Assembly (NCBI RefSeq): GCF_900111025.1
Contig: NZ_FOFN01000003.1
Coordinates: 372,001-436,000, forward strand
DNA: 64,000 nt
DNA from: Hyunsoonleella jejuensis
GTDB lineage: Bacteria > Bacteroidota > Bacteroidia > Flavobacteriales > Flavobacteriaceae
Direction: 5' to 3'
Below the pieces are notes generated by a model. The model saw nothing but the letters and a program-made list of their open reading frames with translations. It was not told where the DNA came from and made no database searches. A program made the translations under genes and the position numbers. This document shows positions 10,660 to 18,614 of this stretch, piece by piece; the stretch's first letter is position 1, and the number at the start of each line of letters is the position of its first letter.

Positions 10660-10893
10660 TTAAACGGCTTGTTTCTGGTTTTTCTTGTAAAACTGTAAAG
10701 CACCAGAAGGGCACTTTTTTATTTGTTTGATGATATCTTTTGTTTTGCCATCATCAAGATTTATCCAAGGAATTATAGTATCACTAAATACATTTGATAA
10801 TTCTTTGGCGCATTTGCCTGATAAAGTACAGATACAAGGATCGTAAGTTACAGTAATGTCTTCGTTGCTAAATTCTTTAGATTCTATTTTCAT
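10660..10893 (-). CDS. Divergent 4Fe-4S mono-cluster protein (YjdI/Fer4_19-like)
   Basis: Small 77-residue protein of the divergent 4Fe-4S mono-cluster family (PF06902, YjdI-like). Visible Cys ligands are in YDPCICTLSGKCAKEL near residues 17-30 and in IKKCPSGAL near residue 61; the CPSGAL box is the family hallmark. Cytoplasmic, no signal peptide. It stands alone between the GH3 gene and prfC. The partner and role are unknown for the family, beyond presumed Fe-S binding. Confidence 0.8.
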   Translation of the reverse strand: MKIESKEFSNEDITVTYDPCICTLSGKCAKELSNVFSDTIIPWINLDDGKTKDIIKQIKKCPSGALQFYKKNQKQAV

Positions 10894-11021
10894 GGTGTCA
10901 TCAAATTGGGGCTTATTTGTAATTTCAAGTTATAAAATGATAAATTTCAGATTTAAAAAAATCGCTCAATCACTTAAATTGTACGATTAAAGCATAATTT
11001 TCGGTGAAATGCATGCATAAA

Positions 11022-12611
11022 TTATTCATATTCAGAGGTAAAGTGAAATTTTATACTTGGATATTTTTGTTGTGTCATTTGCAATGAAAAAGCAGAATCG
11101 GCTAAAAACACTAATTGGTTTTGCTTGTCTTTTGCTAAAAAACGCTGCTTGACTCTCAAAAAGTCTTTATATTCTTCATTTTTTGGATCTTCAGGTTCTA
11201 CCCAACAAGCTTTATGAACATTTAAATTTTCATAAGTACACTTAGCGCCATATTCATGTTCCAATCGGTATTGAATTACTTCGTACTGCAAAGCGCCAAC
11301 CGTACCAATTACTTTTCTTCCATTCAGCTCTAACGTAAATAATTGTGCTACCCCTTCATCCATAAGCTGGTCTATACCTTTATAAAGCTGCTTAGCTTTC
11401 ATAGGGTCAGCATTATTAATATATCTAAAATGTTCCGGAGAAAAACTAGGAACTCCTTTATAATTTAAAACTTCGCCTTCGGTTAGCGTATCGCCAATTT
11501 TAAAAGTGCCTGTATCTTGCAAACCAACGATGTCACCAGGATAGGAGATATCAACTATCTCCTTCTTTTCAGCAAAAAATGCATTTGGACTTGAAAACTT
11601 TACTTTTTTATTATGTCTAACGTGAAGGTAAGGTGTGTTGCGCTTAAATTCACCCGACACAATTTTTACAAAAGCTAAACGGTTTCTATGGTTAGGATCC
11701 ATGTTGGCGTGAATCTTAAATACAAAACCAGTAAACTTTTTTTCATTGGGCTTTACTAAACGTTCTTCACTCTTTTTTGGTCTGGGTTTAGGAGCAATCT
11801 CAACAAAGCAATCCAAAAGTTCTCGAACTCCAAAATTATTAAGGGCAGAACCAAAGAAAACGGGTTGCAAGTTGCCTTCTAAGTAGGCTTCTTTATCAAA
11901 TTTTGGATAAATACCTTCAACGAGCTCTATTTCTTCGCGCAGAGTATCAGCAGCAGTCTCGCCAACTAGTTTATCTAATTCTGGAGAAGATAAATCTTTA
12001 ATTTCAGTTGTTTCTTCAATGTTTTTTCGGCTATCTCCACTAAATAAATTAATGTTTTTCTCCCAGATATTATAAATGCCTTTAAACTCGTAACCCATTC
12101 CGATAGGGAAACTTAAAGGCGTAACTTTCAAGCCTAATTTTTGCTCCACTTCATCCAATAGATCAAAAGCATCTTTTCCTTCTCTATCAAGTTTGTTTAT
12201 AAAAACAATCATTGGAATATTGCGCATGCGGCAAACTTCAACAAGTTTTTCTGTTTGCTCCTCAACACCTTTTGCTACATCAATAACTACAATTACGCTG
12301 TCTACAGCGGTGAGTGTTCTAAAAGTATCTTCAGCAAAATCCTTATGCCCAGGTGTGTCTAGAATATTTATTTTAACACCATCATATTCAAAAGCTAAAA
12401 CAGAAGTTGCTACAGAAATACCACGTTGGCGTTCAATTTCCATAAAGTCGCTCGTGGCGCCTTTTTTAATCTTATTGCTTTTTACAGCACCAGCCTCTTG
12501 TATGGCACCCCCAAAAAGTAATAACTTTTCCGTTAACGTGGTTTTACCAGCATCAGGATGCGAAATAATTCCAAAAGTACGTCTGCGTTCTATTTGTTTT
12601 AAAAAACTCAT
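11022..12611 (-). CDS. prfC: Peptide chain release factor 3
   Basis: GTPase RF3, which recycles RF1/RF2 from the ribosome after termination. 529 residues, normal length. G1 is HPDAGKTTL (residues 18-26), G3 is DTPGH (85-89), G4 is NKLD (139-142). The RF3-specific domains follow, including TGTFKIGDTLTEGE and the C-terminal region with VGALQYEVIQYRL. Start ATG at 12611 fits SFLKQIERRRTFGIISHPD. A -7 box TATATTTG lies about 20 bases upstream on the minus strand. Monocistronic. Confidence 0.97.
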   Translation of the reverse strand: MSFLKQIERRRTFGIISHPDAGKTTLTEKLLLFGGAIQEAGAVKSNKIKKGATSDFMEIERQRGISVATSVLAFEYDGVKINILDTPGHKDFAEDTFRTLTAVDSVIVVIDVAKGVEEQTEKLVEVCRMRNIPMIVFINKLDREGKDAFDLLDEVEQKLGLKVTPLSFPIGMGYEFKGIYNIWEKNINLFSGDSRKNIEETTEIKDLSSPELDKLVGETAADTLREEIELVEGIYPKFDKEAYLEGNLQPVFFGSALNNFGVRELLDCFVEIAPKPRPKKSEERLVKPNEKKFTGFVFKIHANMDPNHRNRLAFVKIVSGEFKRNTPYLHVRHNKKVKFSSPNAFFAEKKEIVDISYPGDIVGLQDTGTFKIGDTLTEGEVLNYKGVPSFSPEHFRYINNADPMKAKQLYKGIDQLMDEGVAQLFTLELNGRKVIGTVGALQYEVIQYRLEHEYGAKCTYENLNVHKACWVEPEDPKNEEYKDFLRVKQRFLAKDKQNQLVFLADSAFSLQMTQQKYPSIKFHFTSEYE

Positions 12612-12631
12612 GATAAATGTAAAATAGAGTG

Positions 12632-12639
12632 CAAATATA
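12632..12639 (-). promoter_or_regulatory. -7 promoter box for prfC
   Basis: TATATTTG on the minus strand matches the Bacteroidota TAnnTTTG box and ends 20 bases before the prfC start codon. No good -33 TTG was seen at the expected distance. Confidence 0.45.
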
Positions 12640-12723
12640 GGTGATATTTATGCCTTTTAAAGATTTGCTTTTATTTTTTTAATCTTAAGAAATATGCAAA
12701 TGAATAAAGTAATATTTTGTTTG

Positions 12724-12731
12724 TATTTTTG
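12724..12731 (+). promoter_or_regulatory. -7 promoter box for idi, very close to the start codon
   Basis: TATTTTTG matches TAnnTTTG and ends only seven bases before the idi ATG at 12739. If used, the transcript would begin at or within a base or two of the ATG, giving a leaderless or nearly leaderless mRNA. Confidence 0.45.
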
Positions 12732-12738
12732 CTAAACT

Positions 12739-13263
12739 ATGGAAGAAGAAAAAGTAATTCTTGTTAATGAACAAGATGAACAAATAGGTTTAATGCCTAA
12801 AATGGAAGCTCATGAAAAGGCGTTATTACATCGCGCTTTTTCAGTTTTTGTTTTTAATAACGATAATGAGTTAATGTTGCAACAACGTGCGTTAACAAAG
12901 TATCACTCACCAGGATTATGGACAAATACCTGCTGTAGCCATCAAAGAGAAGGGGAAACGAATATTGAGGCTGGAAAGAGAAGATTGCAAGAAGAGATGG
13001 GCTTTGTTGTAGATTTAAAGGAAACTATAGCTTTTATCTATAAAGCACCGTTTGATAACGGACTTACGGAGTACGAATACGACCATGTTTTATTAGGAAC
13101 CTATAATGGCAAACCAAATATTAATACGGAAGAAGTGGCCGATTGGAAATGGATGCCTTTAGAAGATGTAAAAGTTGATATATCATTACATCCTGAACAC
13201 TATACAGCTTGGTTTAAGGTGATTTTTGAAAAGTTCTACGAACATATAAACATAAATTCATGA
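12739..13263 (+). CDS. idi: Isopentenyl-diphosphate delta-isomerase, type 1
   Basis: Nudix-fold type 1 IPP isomerase of 174 residues, interconverting IPP and DMAPP for isoprenoid synthesis in the cytoplasm. The catalytic Cys lies in TNTCCSH (Cys66 by alignment with Cys67 of E. coli Idi), the acid pair is in TEYEYDHV (Glu111/Glu113), and the Nudix-like helix reads EAGKRRLQEEMGF (about 77-89). The stop overlaps the start of the next gene by four bases (ATGA), so translation of the two is probably coupled. Confidence 0.96.
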   Translation: MEEEKVILVNEQDEQIGLMPKMEAHEKALLHRAFSVFVFNNDNELMLQQRALTKYHSPGLWTNTCCSHQREGETNIEAGKRRLQEEMGFVVDLKETIAFIYKAPFDNGLTEYEYDHVLLGTYNGKPNINTEEVADWKWMPLEDVKVDISLHPEHYTAWFKVIFEKFYEHININS

Positions 13264-13670
13264 AAGTAACGGTTAGTAGAAAAGCACATTTTAATGCGGC
13301 ACATAGATTATACAGAAAAGACTGGAGTTTTGAAAAGAACGATACTGTTTTTGGTAAATGTAACAACCCTAATTTTCATGGTCATAATTATGAATTAATT
13401 GTTAGTGTTACAGGTGAAATAGATGTTGAGACAGGATATGTAATTGATATGAAAGTTTTAAAAGATATTATTAAAAGTGAAGTAGAAGATGCTTTTGATC
13501 ATAAAAACTTAAATGTAGAAGTTGCAGAATTTAAAAACTTAAATCCTACAGCCGAAAATATTGCAGTAGTTATTTATGACAAAATGAAATCTAAACTGGA
13601 TAGTAATTTAGATCTTGAAATCACGCTTTATGAAACCCCTAGGAACTTTGTAACCTACGCAGGAGATTAA
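13260..13670 (+). CDS. 6-pyruvoyl-tetrahydropterin synthase / QueD family protein
   Basis: 136-residue tunnelling-fold pterin enzyme. Zinc ligands are His15 (AAHRLY) and the two His of HGHNY near residues 41-43; the catalytic Cys region reads FGKCNNPNFHGHNY, and the acid/His pair is DHKNLN. The GKCNNPN form recalls 6-pyruvoyl-tetrahydropterin synthases, but annotation pipelines usually assign such genes to 6-carboxy-tetrahydropterin synthase (QueD, queuosine pathway). Which reaction it runs is unsettled. It overlaps idi by four bases; no queuosine or biopterin genes are in view. Confidence 0.85.
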   Translation: MKVTVSRKAHFNAAHRLYRKDWSFEKNDTVFGKCNNPNFHGHNYELIVSVTGEIDVETGYVIDMKVLKDIIKSEVEDAFDHKNLNVEVAEFKNLNPTAENIAVVIYDKMKSKLDSNLDLEITLYETPRNFVTYAGD

Positions 13671-13831
13671 AGCATGAATGTTTGTTTAGGTTCAAAGGAT
13701 ATTACCTTAACAATTAAAAGTGTATTCTAGTTTAGATAAAAAAAGAAGTAATAAGTCAATAAAAAACAAGAAATCAACTTAAAGAATAAGAAGTTAATAC
13801 TTAGATTTACAATTAATAAAAACTTAAAATT

Positions 13832-14101
13832 ATGGCAAGCATTAGAGAGCTAAAAAAAGACATAAATTATGTGTTGGGAGATATTATTGAAGCAGTATAT
13901 GTGTGGGAATATGAAAATACAGATAAGGATACCAAAAAGAGCGAGGCTATAATTGATGAAGCTATTGAGACTTTTGACGAGTTAATTGCAAAAGTTAATG
14001 ATAGAAGTGTTGAAAACAGACAAAAGCATTTAAATGCTGTAAATAAGGAATTGGAAGATAGGGGTCGTGCGCTAATTGAAAAAATTAATAAACTAGGATA
14101 A
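13832..14101 (+). CDS. Conserved small helical protein of unknown function
   Basis: 89-residue, highly charged, almost entirely alpha-helical protein (MASIRELKKDINYVLGDII start). No Cys, signal peptide or membrane segment. It is of a kind common in Flavobacteriia as a short conserved hypothetical. The coding bias and clean 160-base upstream spacer support a real gene. It lies just before the tRNA-Thr gene. Function unknown; I see no recognisable catalytic motif. Confidence 0.7.
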   Translation: MASIRELKKDINYVLGDIIEAVYVWEYENTDKDTKKSEAIIDEAIETFDELIAKVNDRSVENRQKHLNAVNKELEDRGRALIEKINKLG

Positions 14102-14140
14102 TTTTTATTGCGAAATGCTTTTAAATTTGCATCGGCGAAT

Positions 14141-14148
14141 TATATTTG
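14141..14148 (+). promoter_or_regulatory. -7 promoter box for tRNA-Thr
   Basis: TATATTTG, a perfect TAnnTTTG box, ends 14 bases before the mature tRNA 5' end. Confidence 0.5.
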
Positions 14149-14162
14149 CAAACGCAAAACAC

Positions 14163-14236
14163 GCCGATATAGCTCAGCTGGCTAGAGCAGCTGATTTGTA
14201 ATCAGCAGGTCGTGGGTTCGAGTCCCTCTATCGGCT
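14163..14236 (+). tRNA. tRNA-Thr (TGT anticodon)
   Basis: 74-base cloverleaf. The acceptor arms GCCGATA and TATCGGC pair fully, the D-arm has AGCTCAGCTGGCTAGAGC, the anticodon stem is GCTGA/TCAGC with loop TTTGTAA (anticodon TGT, reading ACA), and the T-arm has GGTTCGAGTCC. No CCA is encoded. Confidence 0.97.
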
Positions 14237-14260
14237 CTTTTAAATTACGAAAACATCAAA

Positions 14261-14293
14261 AAAAACCTCAAAATTTAGTTTTGAGGTTTTTTT
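14261..14293. terminator. Bidirectional Rho-independent terminator
   Basis: Inverted arms AAAAACCTCAAAA and TTTTGAGGTTTTT with a five-base loop, T-rich on both strands. It would terminate the tRNA-Thr transcript on the plus strand and the lipoprotein gene on the minus strand. Confidence 0.85.
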
Positions 14294-14294
14294 A

Positions 14295-14987
14295 TTACTG
14301 CTCTGCTTGTTTTCGTTCTTCTATAAATTTTTGAAGTTCTTTACCGTATTTAGATGCTTTAATATTTGGAGTAAGGGATTTATGTATAGTATCTAACAAG
14401 TTTAGGTTTGCATTGTAAATTTCTGAAAGTGCCAAGTATGGAGCAACTTCACTGTCTTTATGATTTAATGCAAAATTTACGGTTTGTAAATATCTGTTTT
14501 TAATAAGACTTTTTTCTTTCTCTTGTATGGAGTTTAGAAGGCTTGTATCCTGTCTAGCTTCAAAGCGCTCCTTAATTAAGTCTAGGTTTCTATTGTTTAA
14601 ACGCGACATTAGTTTTCGGTAATCCTCTAAAACCTTTTGCTGCTTAGAGCCTTTTATCTCAGCATCTGCAACAAAGCGTTTTAAAGTAGTGGTAATCTCT
14701 ACTATGCCTTTGTCTGCAAAAAAAGTAATTCTATCCTCTTCTTTAGAATTTTTATCAAGATCTAAAATAAATAAATCGGGCTCGTCAACTTCAGAATACA
14801 ATTTAAATTCAGGATTACCATTTACTATTACAGAATCTAAAGTGACCAGAACAGTATCTACAACACGTTTAAGATAAACAGTTCCTTTTTTTAAACCTTT
14901 AATATTGGTTTTTATAATTAAATCATCAGGTTTATTGGAGCAAGCTAGTATTAATCCAGTAAGAAACAGGATACTGTATTTTTTCAT
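14295..14987 (-). CDS. Lipoprotein with DUF4369-like domain
   Basis: 230-residue lipoprotein; the signal peptide ends at the lipobox Cys (LILACSN, about residue 16). The N-terminal half (IIKTNIKGLKKGTVYLKRV ... LDSVIV) resembles the DUF4369 beta-domain found in Bacteroidota lipoproteins, often N-terminal to a thioredoxin fold. Here the rest is helical and lacks a CxxC, so the thioredoxin part is absent. Function unknown. The gene is monocistronic, facing the tRNA, and shares its terminator. Confidence 0.75.
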   Translation of the reverse strand: MKKYSILFLTGLILACSNKPDDLIIKTNIKGLKKGTVYLKRVVDTVLVTLDSVIVNGNPEFKLYSEVDEPDLFILDLDKNSKEEDRITFFADKGIVEITTTLKRFVADAEIKGSKQQKVLEDYRKLMSRLNNRNLDLIKERFEARQDTSLLNSIQEKEKSLIKNRYLQTVNFALNHKDSEVAPYLALSEIYNANLNLLDTIHKSLTPNIKASKYGKELQKFIEERKQAEQ

Positions 14988-15039
14988 ATTGGTGATGTAT
15001 AATTAGGTGCGCAAATATCTTATAATTATTAAAAATATA

Positions 15040-16344
15040 CTAGCCTCCGGCAGCAATTTTCATAAGTTCGGCACAAAGCATTGCACCGTATGTTCCCACC
15101 ACATATCCAAAAACGGCAAGTAATACGCCAACCGTTGCTAAAGATGGGTGAAAAGCTGCGGCAACTACTGGGGCTGATGCTGCACCTCCAATGTTTGCTT
15201 TACTGCCAACAGCTAAAAAGAAATAAGGCGCTCTTATAATTTTGGCAACTAAAAACAATAATCCAACATGTATAGCCATCCAAACTAATCCTACGAAGAT
15301 GAGGCCTGGGTTCTCAACAATTTTAGTTAAATCCATTTTCATACCTATACTGGCCACCAGAATGTAAATAAAAACACTACCAATTTTACTGGCTCCAGCA
15401 CCTTCATATGTTTTTAGTTTGGTAAACGACATTAATATCCCAAGAAGGGTGGCTATGGTAATCATCCAGAAAAACTGAGAGCCGAAAGACGACATCGCAG
15501 ATGACTTATCCTTTACAGCATCAAAATTTTCAGTTAAAAATTGAGAAATGTTATTGGCACCAAAATGGGAGGTGCCAACAATAGTAAAAGCTATACCAAG
15601 AATAACCATTAAATCACTCAAAGTAGGGTTTCTAGAAATTTTATTAGCATAAGACGAAACGCGTTCTTTTAAAACTTCAATAGCGCTGTTATCAGCTTTT
15701 AACCAATTGTCAATTTTATCAGATTTTCCAATGCCTAATAACAATATAGCCATCCAAATATTGGCAACAACAATATCTACTATTACCATTCCGGCATAGT
15801 TATCTGTATTGAATTTATAAATTTCTAACATCGCTGCTTGGTTTGCACCACCACCAATCCAGCTACCAGCCAAGGTGGCTAAACCCCGCCAAACGGCATC
15901 CGGACCCGCTCCTCCAACAGTTTCGGGAGAAACCATAGAAATTAGTAATATTGCAATAGGGCCACCAATAATTACCCCCACTGTTCCCGTTAAAAACATT
16001 ATTAGTGCTTTAGGACCTAAATTAAAAATAGCCTTTAAGTCTATACTCAAGGTCATTAACACCAAAGCGGCAGGTAATAAAAATCTACTAGCTATATAAT
16101 ATACTTGGGACTTATGTTCTATAATTTCCCCAGAAGCACTGGTGGTAGTCCATTCCGGTGCTATTACGCCTAAAGTAGTTAAAGCACCTGGTAGCATATA
16201 TGCCATTAGTAGCGCAGGAATGTATTTATAGAATTTTTTCCAAAATGAATTAGAACTACTTGAAGTGTAAAACACAAACCCAAGAGCTAACATAAGCAAC
16301 CCAAAAACTATAGTGTCTTGGGTGAAAATAGGTTGAGTATTCAT
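15040..16344 (-). CDS. DUF819 family membrane protein
   Basis: 434-residue polytopic inner-membrane protein with about 11 hydrophobic segments and Gly-rich re-entrant-like stretches (GSWIGGGANQAAM and KANIGGAASAPVVAAA), typical of DUF819 (YjcL-like) proteins. These look like transporters, but no substrate is established to my knowledge. Monocistronic. Start ATG at 16344 leaves a normal first membrane segment. Confidence 0.85.
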   Translation of the reverse strand: MNTQPIFTQDTIVFGLLMLALGFVFYTSSSSNSFWKKFYKYIPALLMAYMLPGALTTLGVIAPEWTTTSASGEIIEHKSQVYYIASRFLLPAALVLMTLSIDLKAIFNLGPKALIMFLTGTVGVIIGGPIAILLISMVSPETVGGAGPDAVWRGLATLAGSWIGGGANQAAMLEIYKFNTDNYAGMVIVDIVVANIWMAILLLGIGKSDKIDNWLKADNSAIEVLKERVSSYANKISRNPTLSDLMVILGIAFTIVGTSHFGANNISQFLTENFDAVKDKSSAMSSFGSQFFWMITIATLLGILMSFTKLKTYEGAGASKIGSVFIYILVASIGMKMDLTKIVENPGLIFVGLVWMAIHVGLLFLVAKIIRAPYFFLAVGSKANIGGAASAPVVAAAFHPSLATVGVLLAVFGYVVGTYGAMLCAELMKIAAGG

Positions 16345-16784
16345 AAGGTTTTTATTTAAAAGATTCTAAGATAAGTAAAAAATTAGGAGTGTAAATTAAT
16401 TTTTGGCATAGTAGTTGATTAATATGAAACAGTTACACTTCAAAGAATAGTTTATTGAGTGGTTACTTTAAACTTTAGAAATGTAATTTCATATTTTGGT
16501 TGGTTAGTTAGTAAAAAAGCATCCTATTTTTAGGGTGCTTTTTTTATATTATTGAATTGTATTTTGTGCATTTCATCGATGATTTGTATTATATCGACGA
16601 AGTGTGTTAAAAAAATATGTATTTCATCGATTATTTATGTTTTTAATCGTTTCAATTAAAATTGGTTTTTATATTTGACTCGTACTAAATAACATACTTT
16701 TTAGTTCAATGGATTAATTAATTAATATTTGCGTTATGTTGTTGATGTGGAGACCCCAAATCTAGCACATAATATAAAAGCAAA
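16345..16784. other. 440-base non-coding region with repeats, a promoter-like box and two plus-strand terminators
   Basis: No credible reading frame. It holds three copies of TTCrTCGAT (16572-16580 direct, 16593-16601 inverted, 16623-16631 direct), a TATATTTG box at about 16671-16678 and two hairpins with plus-strand T-tracts, one ending near 16546 and one running into the alkB 3' end. The layout suggests a regulated small transcript or the shell of a lost gene. Confidence 0.5.
16515..16547 (+). terminator. Rho-independent terminator-like hairpin
   Basis: AAAAAAGCATCCTA pairs with TAGGGTGCTTTTTTT with one G-T wobble, followed by a T run on the plus strand. No gene is visible upstream on that strand. 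Confidence 0.6.
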
Positions 16785-16822
16785 TTAAGAAAGAACCGAG
16801 TTTGAGGGAACTCGGTTTTTTT
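16671..16822 (+). ncRNA. Candidate small RNA or gene-shell transcript
   Basis: A TATATTTG -7 box at about 16671-16678 is followed by roughly 110 bases with no usable frame (ATGs run into early stops) and then a strong hairpin, ACCGAGTT-TGAGGG-AACTCGGT, with a plus-strand T run. The terminator overlaps the last codons of the convergent alkB gene. No RNA family is recognised. Confidence 0.3.
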
Positions 16823-17414
16823 GTGGAATAATGCGAAATGTTAGATTAATTCTTGGGCTAATTTTTCTTGATGTTTTTGGTATTTGGTGTAACCAGTATT
16901 CCTGTGTTGTTCCCTGCATTAACAGGAGGCTTCCATGTTTTAGTACTAGTTTTTTCTTTAGATTTTTATCGTATTTGTGTTTAAAATGGAACACGCGTTC
17001 CTCTCCAAGTGTAATAGACGCAATAATGGGATTTTCACCCAATTCCTTCTCATTATCAGCATGCCAACCATTACTATCTTTTCCATTACGATATAAATTT
17101 GCTAAACAGCTTGTAAAAGAGGTGTTTAAGGCGCCTTCAATTGTGTTTTTAATCTCTAGTATATGACCTTCAAATGGTTTAGGCAACATAGTAATATTAC
17201 TGTAGGAATATGGTTGGTTGTTTTCACCAAAAAAAGCAGTTAATCTGGGTTGATTGTAAGTTTTACCAAACACTTTTATGTCATCCTGTTGCCATGGAAT
17301 TTCGTCAAAGAGATTTTTGAAGTATTTGTCGGCCTCCGTTTTATCAAAAAAGTTTGGATAATAAGTTACATCTGCATCTTCCAGGTTTAAATTTTCAGCA
17401 TTCAATAACCGCAT
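16785..17414 (-). CDS. alkB: AlkB-like 2-oxoglutarate/Fe(II) dioxygenase (DNA repair)
   Basis: 209-residue AlkB-family oxidative demethylase acting on alkylated bases such as 1-methyladenine. Iron ligands are His118 and Asp120 (WHADNE) and His176 (WLHQIPKT); 2-oxoglutarate is bound by Arg188/Arg194 in PRINLTFR. The region around residues 55-75 (QPRLTAFFG) is the usual substrate lid. The last 15 codons run through an inverted repeat that looks like a plus-strand terminator, so the tail (about residues 195-209) is probably not conserved. Confidence 0.92.
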   Translation of the reverse strand: MRLLNAENLNLEDADVTYYPNFFDKTEADKYFKNLFDEIPWQQDDIKVFGKTYNQPRLTAFFGENNQPYSYSNITMLPKPFEGHILEIKNTIEGALNTSFTSCLANLYRNGKDSNGWHADNEKELGENPIIASITLGEERVFHFKHKYDKNLKKKLVLKHGSLLLMQGTTQEYWLHQIPKTSRKISPRINLTFRIIPQKNRVPSNSVLS

Positions 17415-17452
17415 GATTTTTATTTTCTAAATTAGCACAAATGATTTTTTAA

Positions 17453-18118
17453 ATGAAGTTAAGTTACACTTTTTTGTGTTTTTTTATGGTTTGCCTTGGG
17501 TACTGCCAATTACCCGAGAAATTTGTTTATGCTAAAAATTTAATTCCTGATTTAGAAATTGAATTACGCTATTACGGAAATAATAATTTCATTGGCGATA
17601 CTATTGATGGTTATAATAAGCACTGTTTAATTTTAACAGAAGAAACTGTTTTAGCATTGCAGAAGGTTCAAACAGAACTACATAAAAAAAATTTAGCACT
17701 TAAAGTTTATGATGGTTATCGTCCACAACGCGCAGTTAATCATTTTATGAGGTGGGCAAAAAACCTAAACGATACGATAAACAAGGCTAAGTTTTATCCT
17801 AATGTAAAGAAGGCTGATTTATTCAAGGAAGAGTATATCGCCACTAGGTCTGGACATACAAAGGGAAGTACGGTGGACATTACTATTATTAATAAAACTA
17901 CCAATAAAGAATTAGACATGGGAAGTCCTTACGATTTTTTTGGGAGGCAATCTTGGATAAATTACGCGAATATTACTGCTGTACAAAAAGCAAATAGAGA
18001 ACTGTTGCAAAGGGTAATGTTAAAACATGGCTTTATAAATTATCCTAGAGAGTGGTGGCATTTTACTCTAAGAAATGAGCCTTACTCAACTACCTATTTT
18101 GATTTCCCTGTGGAATAA
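17453..18118 (+). CDS. D-Ala-D-Ala dipeptidase, VanX/DdpX family (M15D)
   Basis: 221-residue zinc dipeptidase with an N-terminal signal peptide (cleavage near residue 19, after YCQ), hence periplasmic. Zinc ligands are His135 and Asp142 in SGHTKGSTVD and His203 in EWWHF; Glu200 is the catalytic base and Arg90 (DGYRP) the conserved substrate Arg. In Gram-negative bacteria such enzymes recycle D-Ala-D-Ala from peptidoglycan rather than give glycopeptide resistance. It is divergent from alkB with 38 bases between the genes. Confidence 0.93.
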   Translation: MKLSYTFLCFFMVCLGYCQLPEKFVYAKNLIPDLEIELRYYGNNNFIGDTIDGYNKHCLILTEETVLALQKVQTELHKKNLALKVYDGYRPQRAVNHFMRWAKNLNDTINKAKFYPNVKKADLFKEEYIATRSGHTKGSTVDITIINKTTNKELDMGSPYDFFGRQSWINYANITAVQKANRELLQRVMLKHGFINYPREWWHFTLRNEPYSTTYFDFPVE

Positions 18119-18179
18119 ATAAACTACTTTTAGTATTTAGAAAACAGTTTTTACAAAAGTAAAGATTAGTTAAAGTTAA

Positions 18180-18610
18180 TTATTCTTTATCTAAATTTTT
18201 AGTCATATTAAAGCCAATAAATAGCCCTATTCCTGCCATGAGGAAAATAGTTGCTGGATATACGGCATCTTCATAAAGGGTGGTATAGTTTTCCAATAAA
18301 CTGGCAATAAAAACGCCAATACCAATACCTATTAAAAAAAGGCAAAATTTAAAATAAGTACTTTCCAAATAGGTGCTGTTTGTGTTTTGCCTTTTACAAA
18401 AATACTTGCATCGGCTCCTTTTTCAATAAGGGCTAATCTTTCTTTATTTCTATTTGAAAAATAAGGAATAGAAGCACTTCAATAAATATAACCAAATATT
18501 ATAAATAAAGTTAAAACCTTAACTAAATAATAAATAGCTATATAAATACTTCCGAAGTGTGATTTACGAAGTGAGCCTTTAAGCATGGGTAGTTTTTTTG
18601 GGGCGAGCAT
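18180..18610 (-). pseudogene. Decayed small membrane-protein gene (nonsense plus frameshift)
   Basis: Read on the minus strand from ATG 18610, the frame encodes a membrane segment, then hits TGA at 18481-18479 where Trp (TGG) would fit. It continues as SIPYFSNRNKERLALIEKGA, a motif I associate with a family of small Flavobacteriia membrane proteins. After ...LNFAFF it breaks in a run of seven T (18334-18340); one extra T would restore LIGIGIGVFIASLLENY and the typical tail IFLMAGIGLFIGFNMTKNLDKE. The downstream fragment (18180-18368) can be read alone only from a TTG. Two lesions argue for real decay, though the homopolymer break alone could be a sequencing error. Confidence 0.7.
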
Positions 18611-18614
18611 TGTT

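Noticed and set aside
17453-18118. VanX plus Ddl as a glycopeptide-resistance set
   Set aside because: No VanA/VanH/VanR/VanS genes; ddl is distant and ordinary. Recycling of D-Ala-D-Ala explains the VanX homologue.
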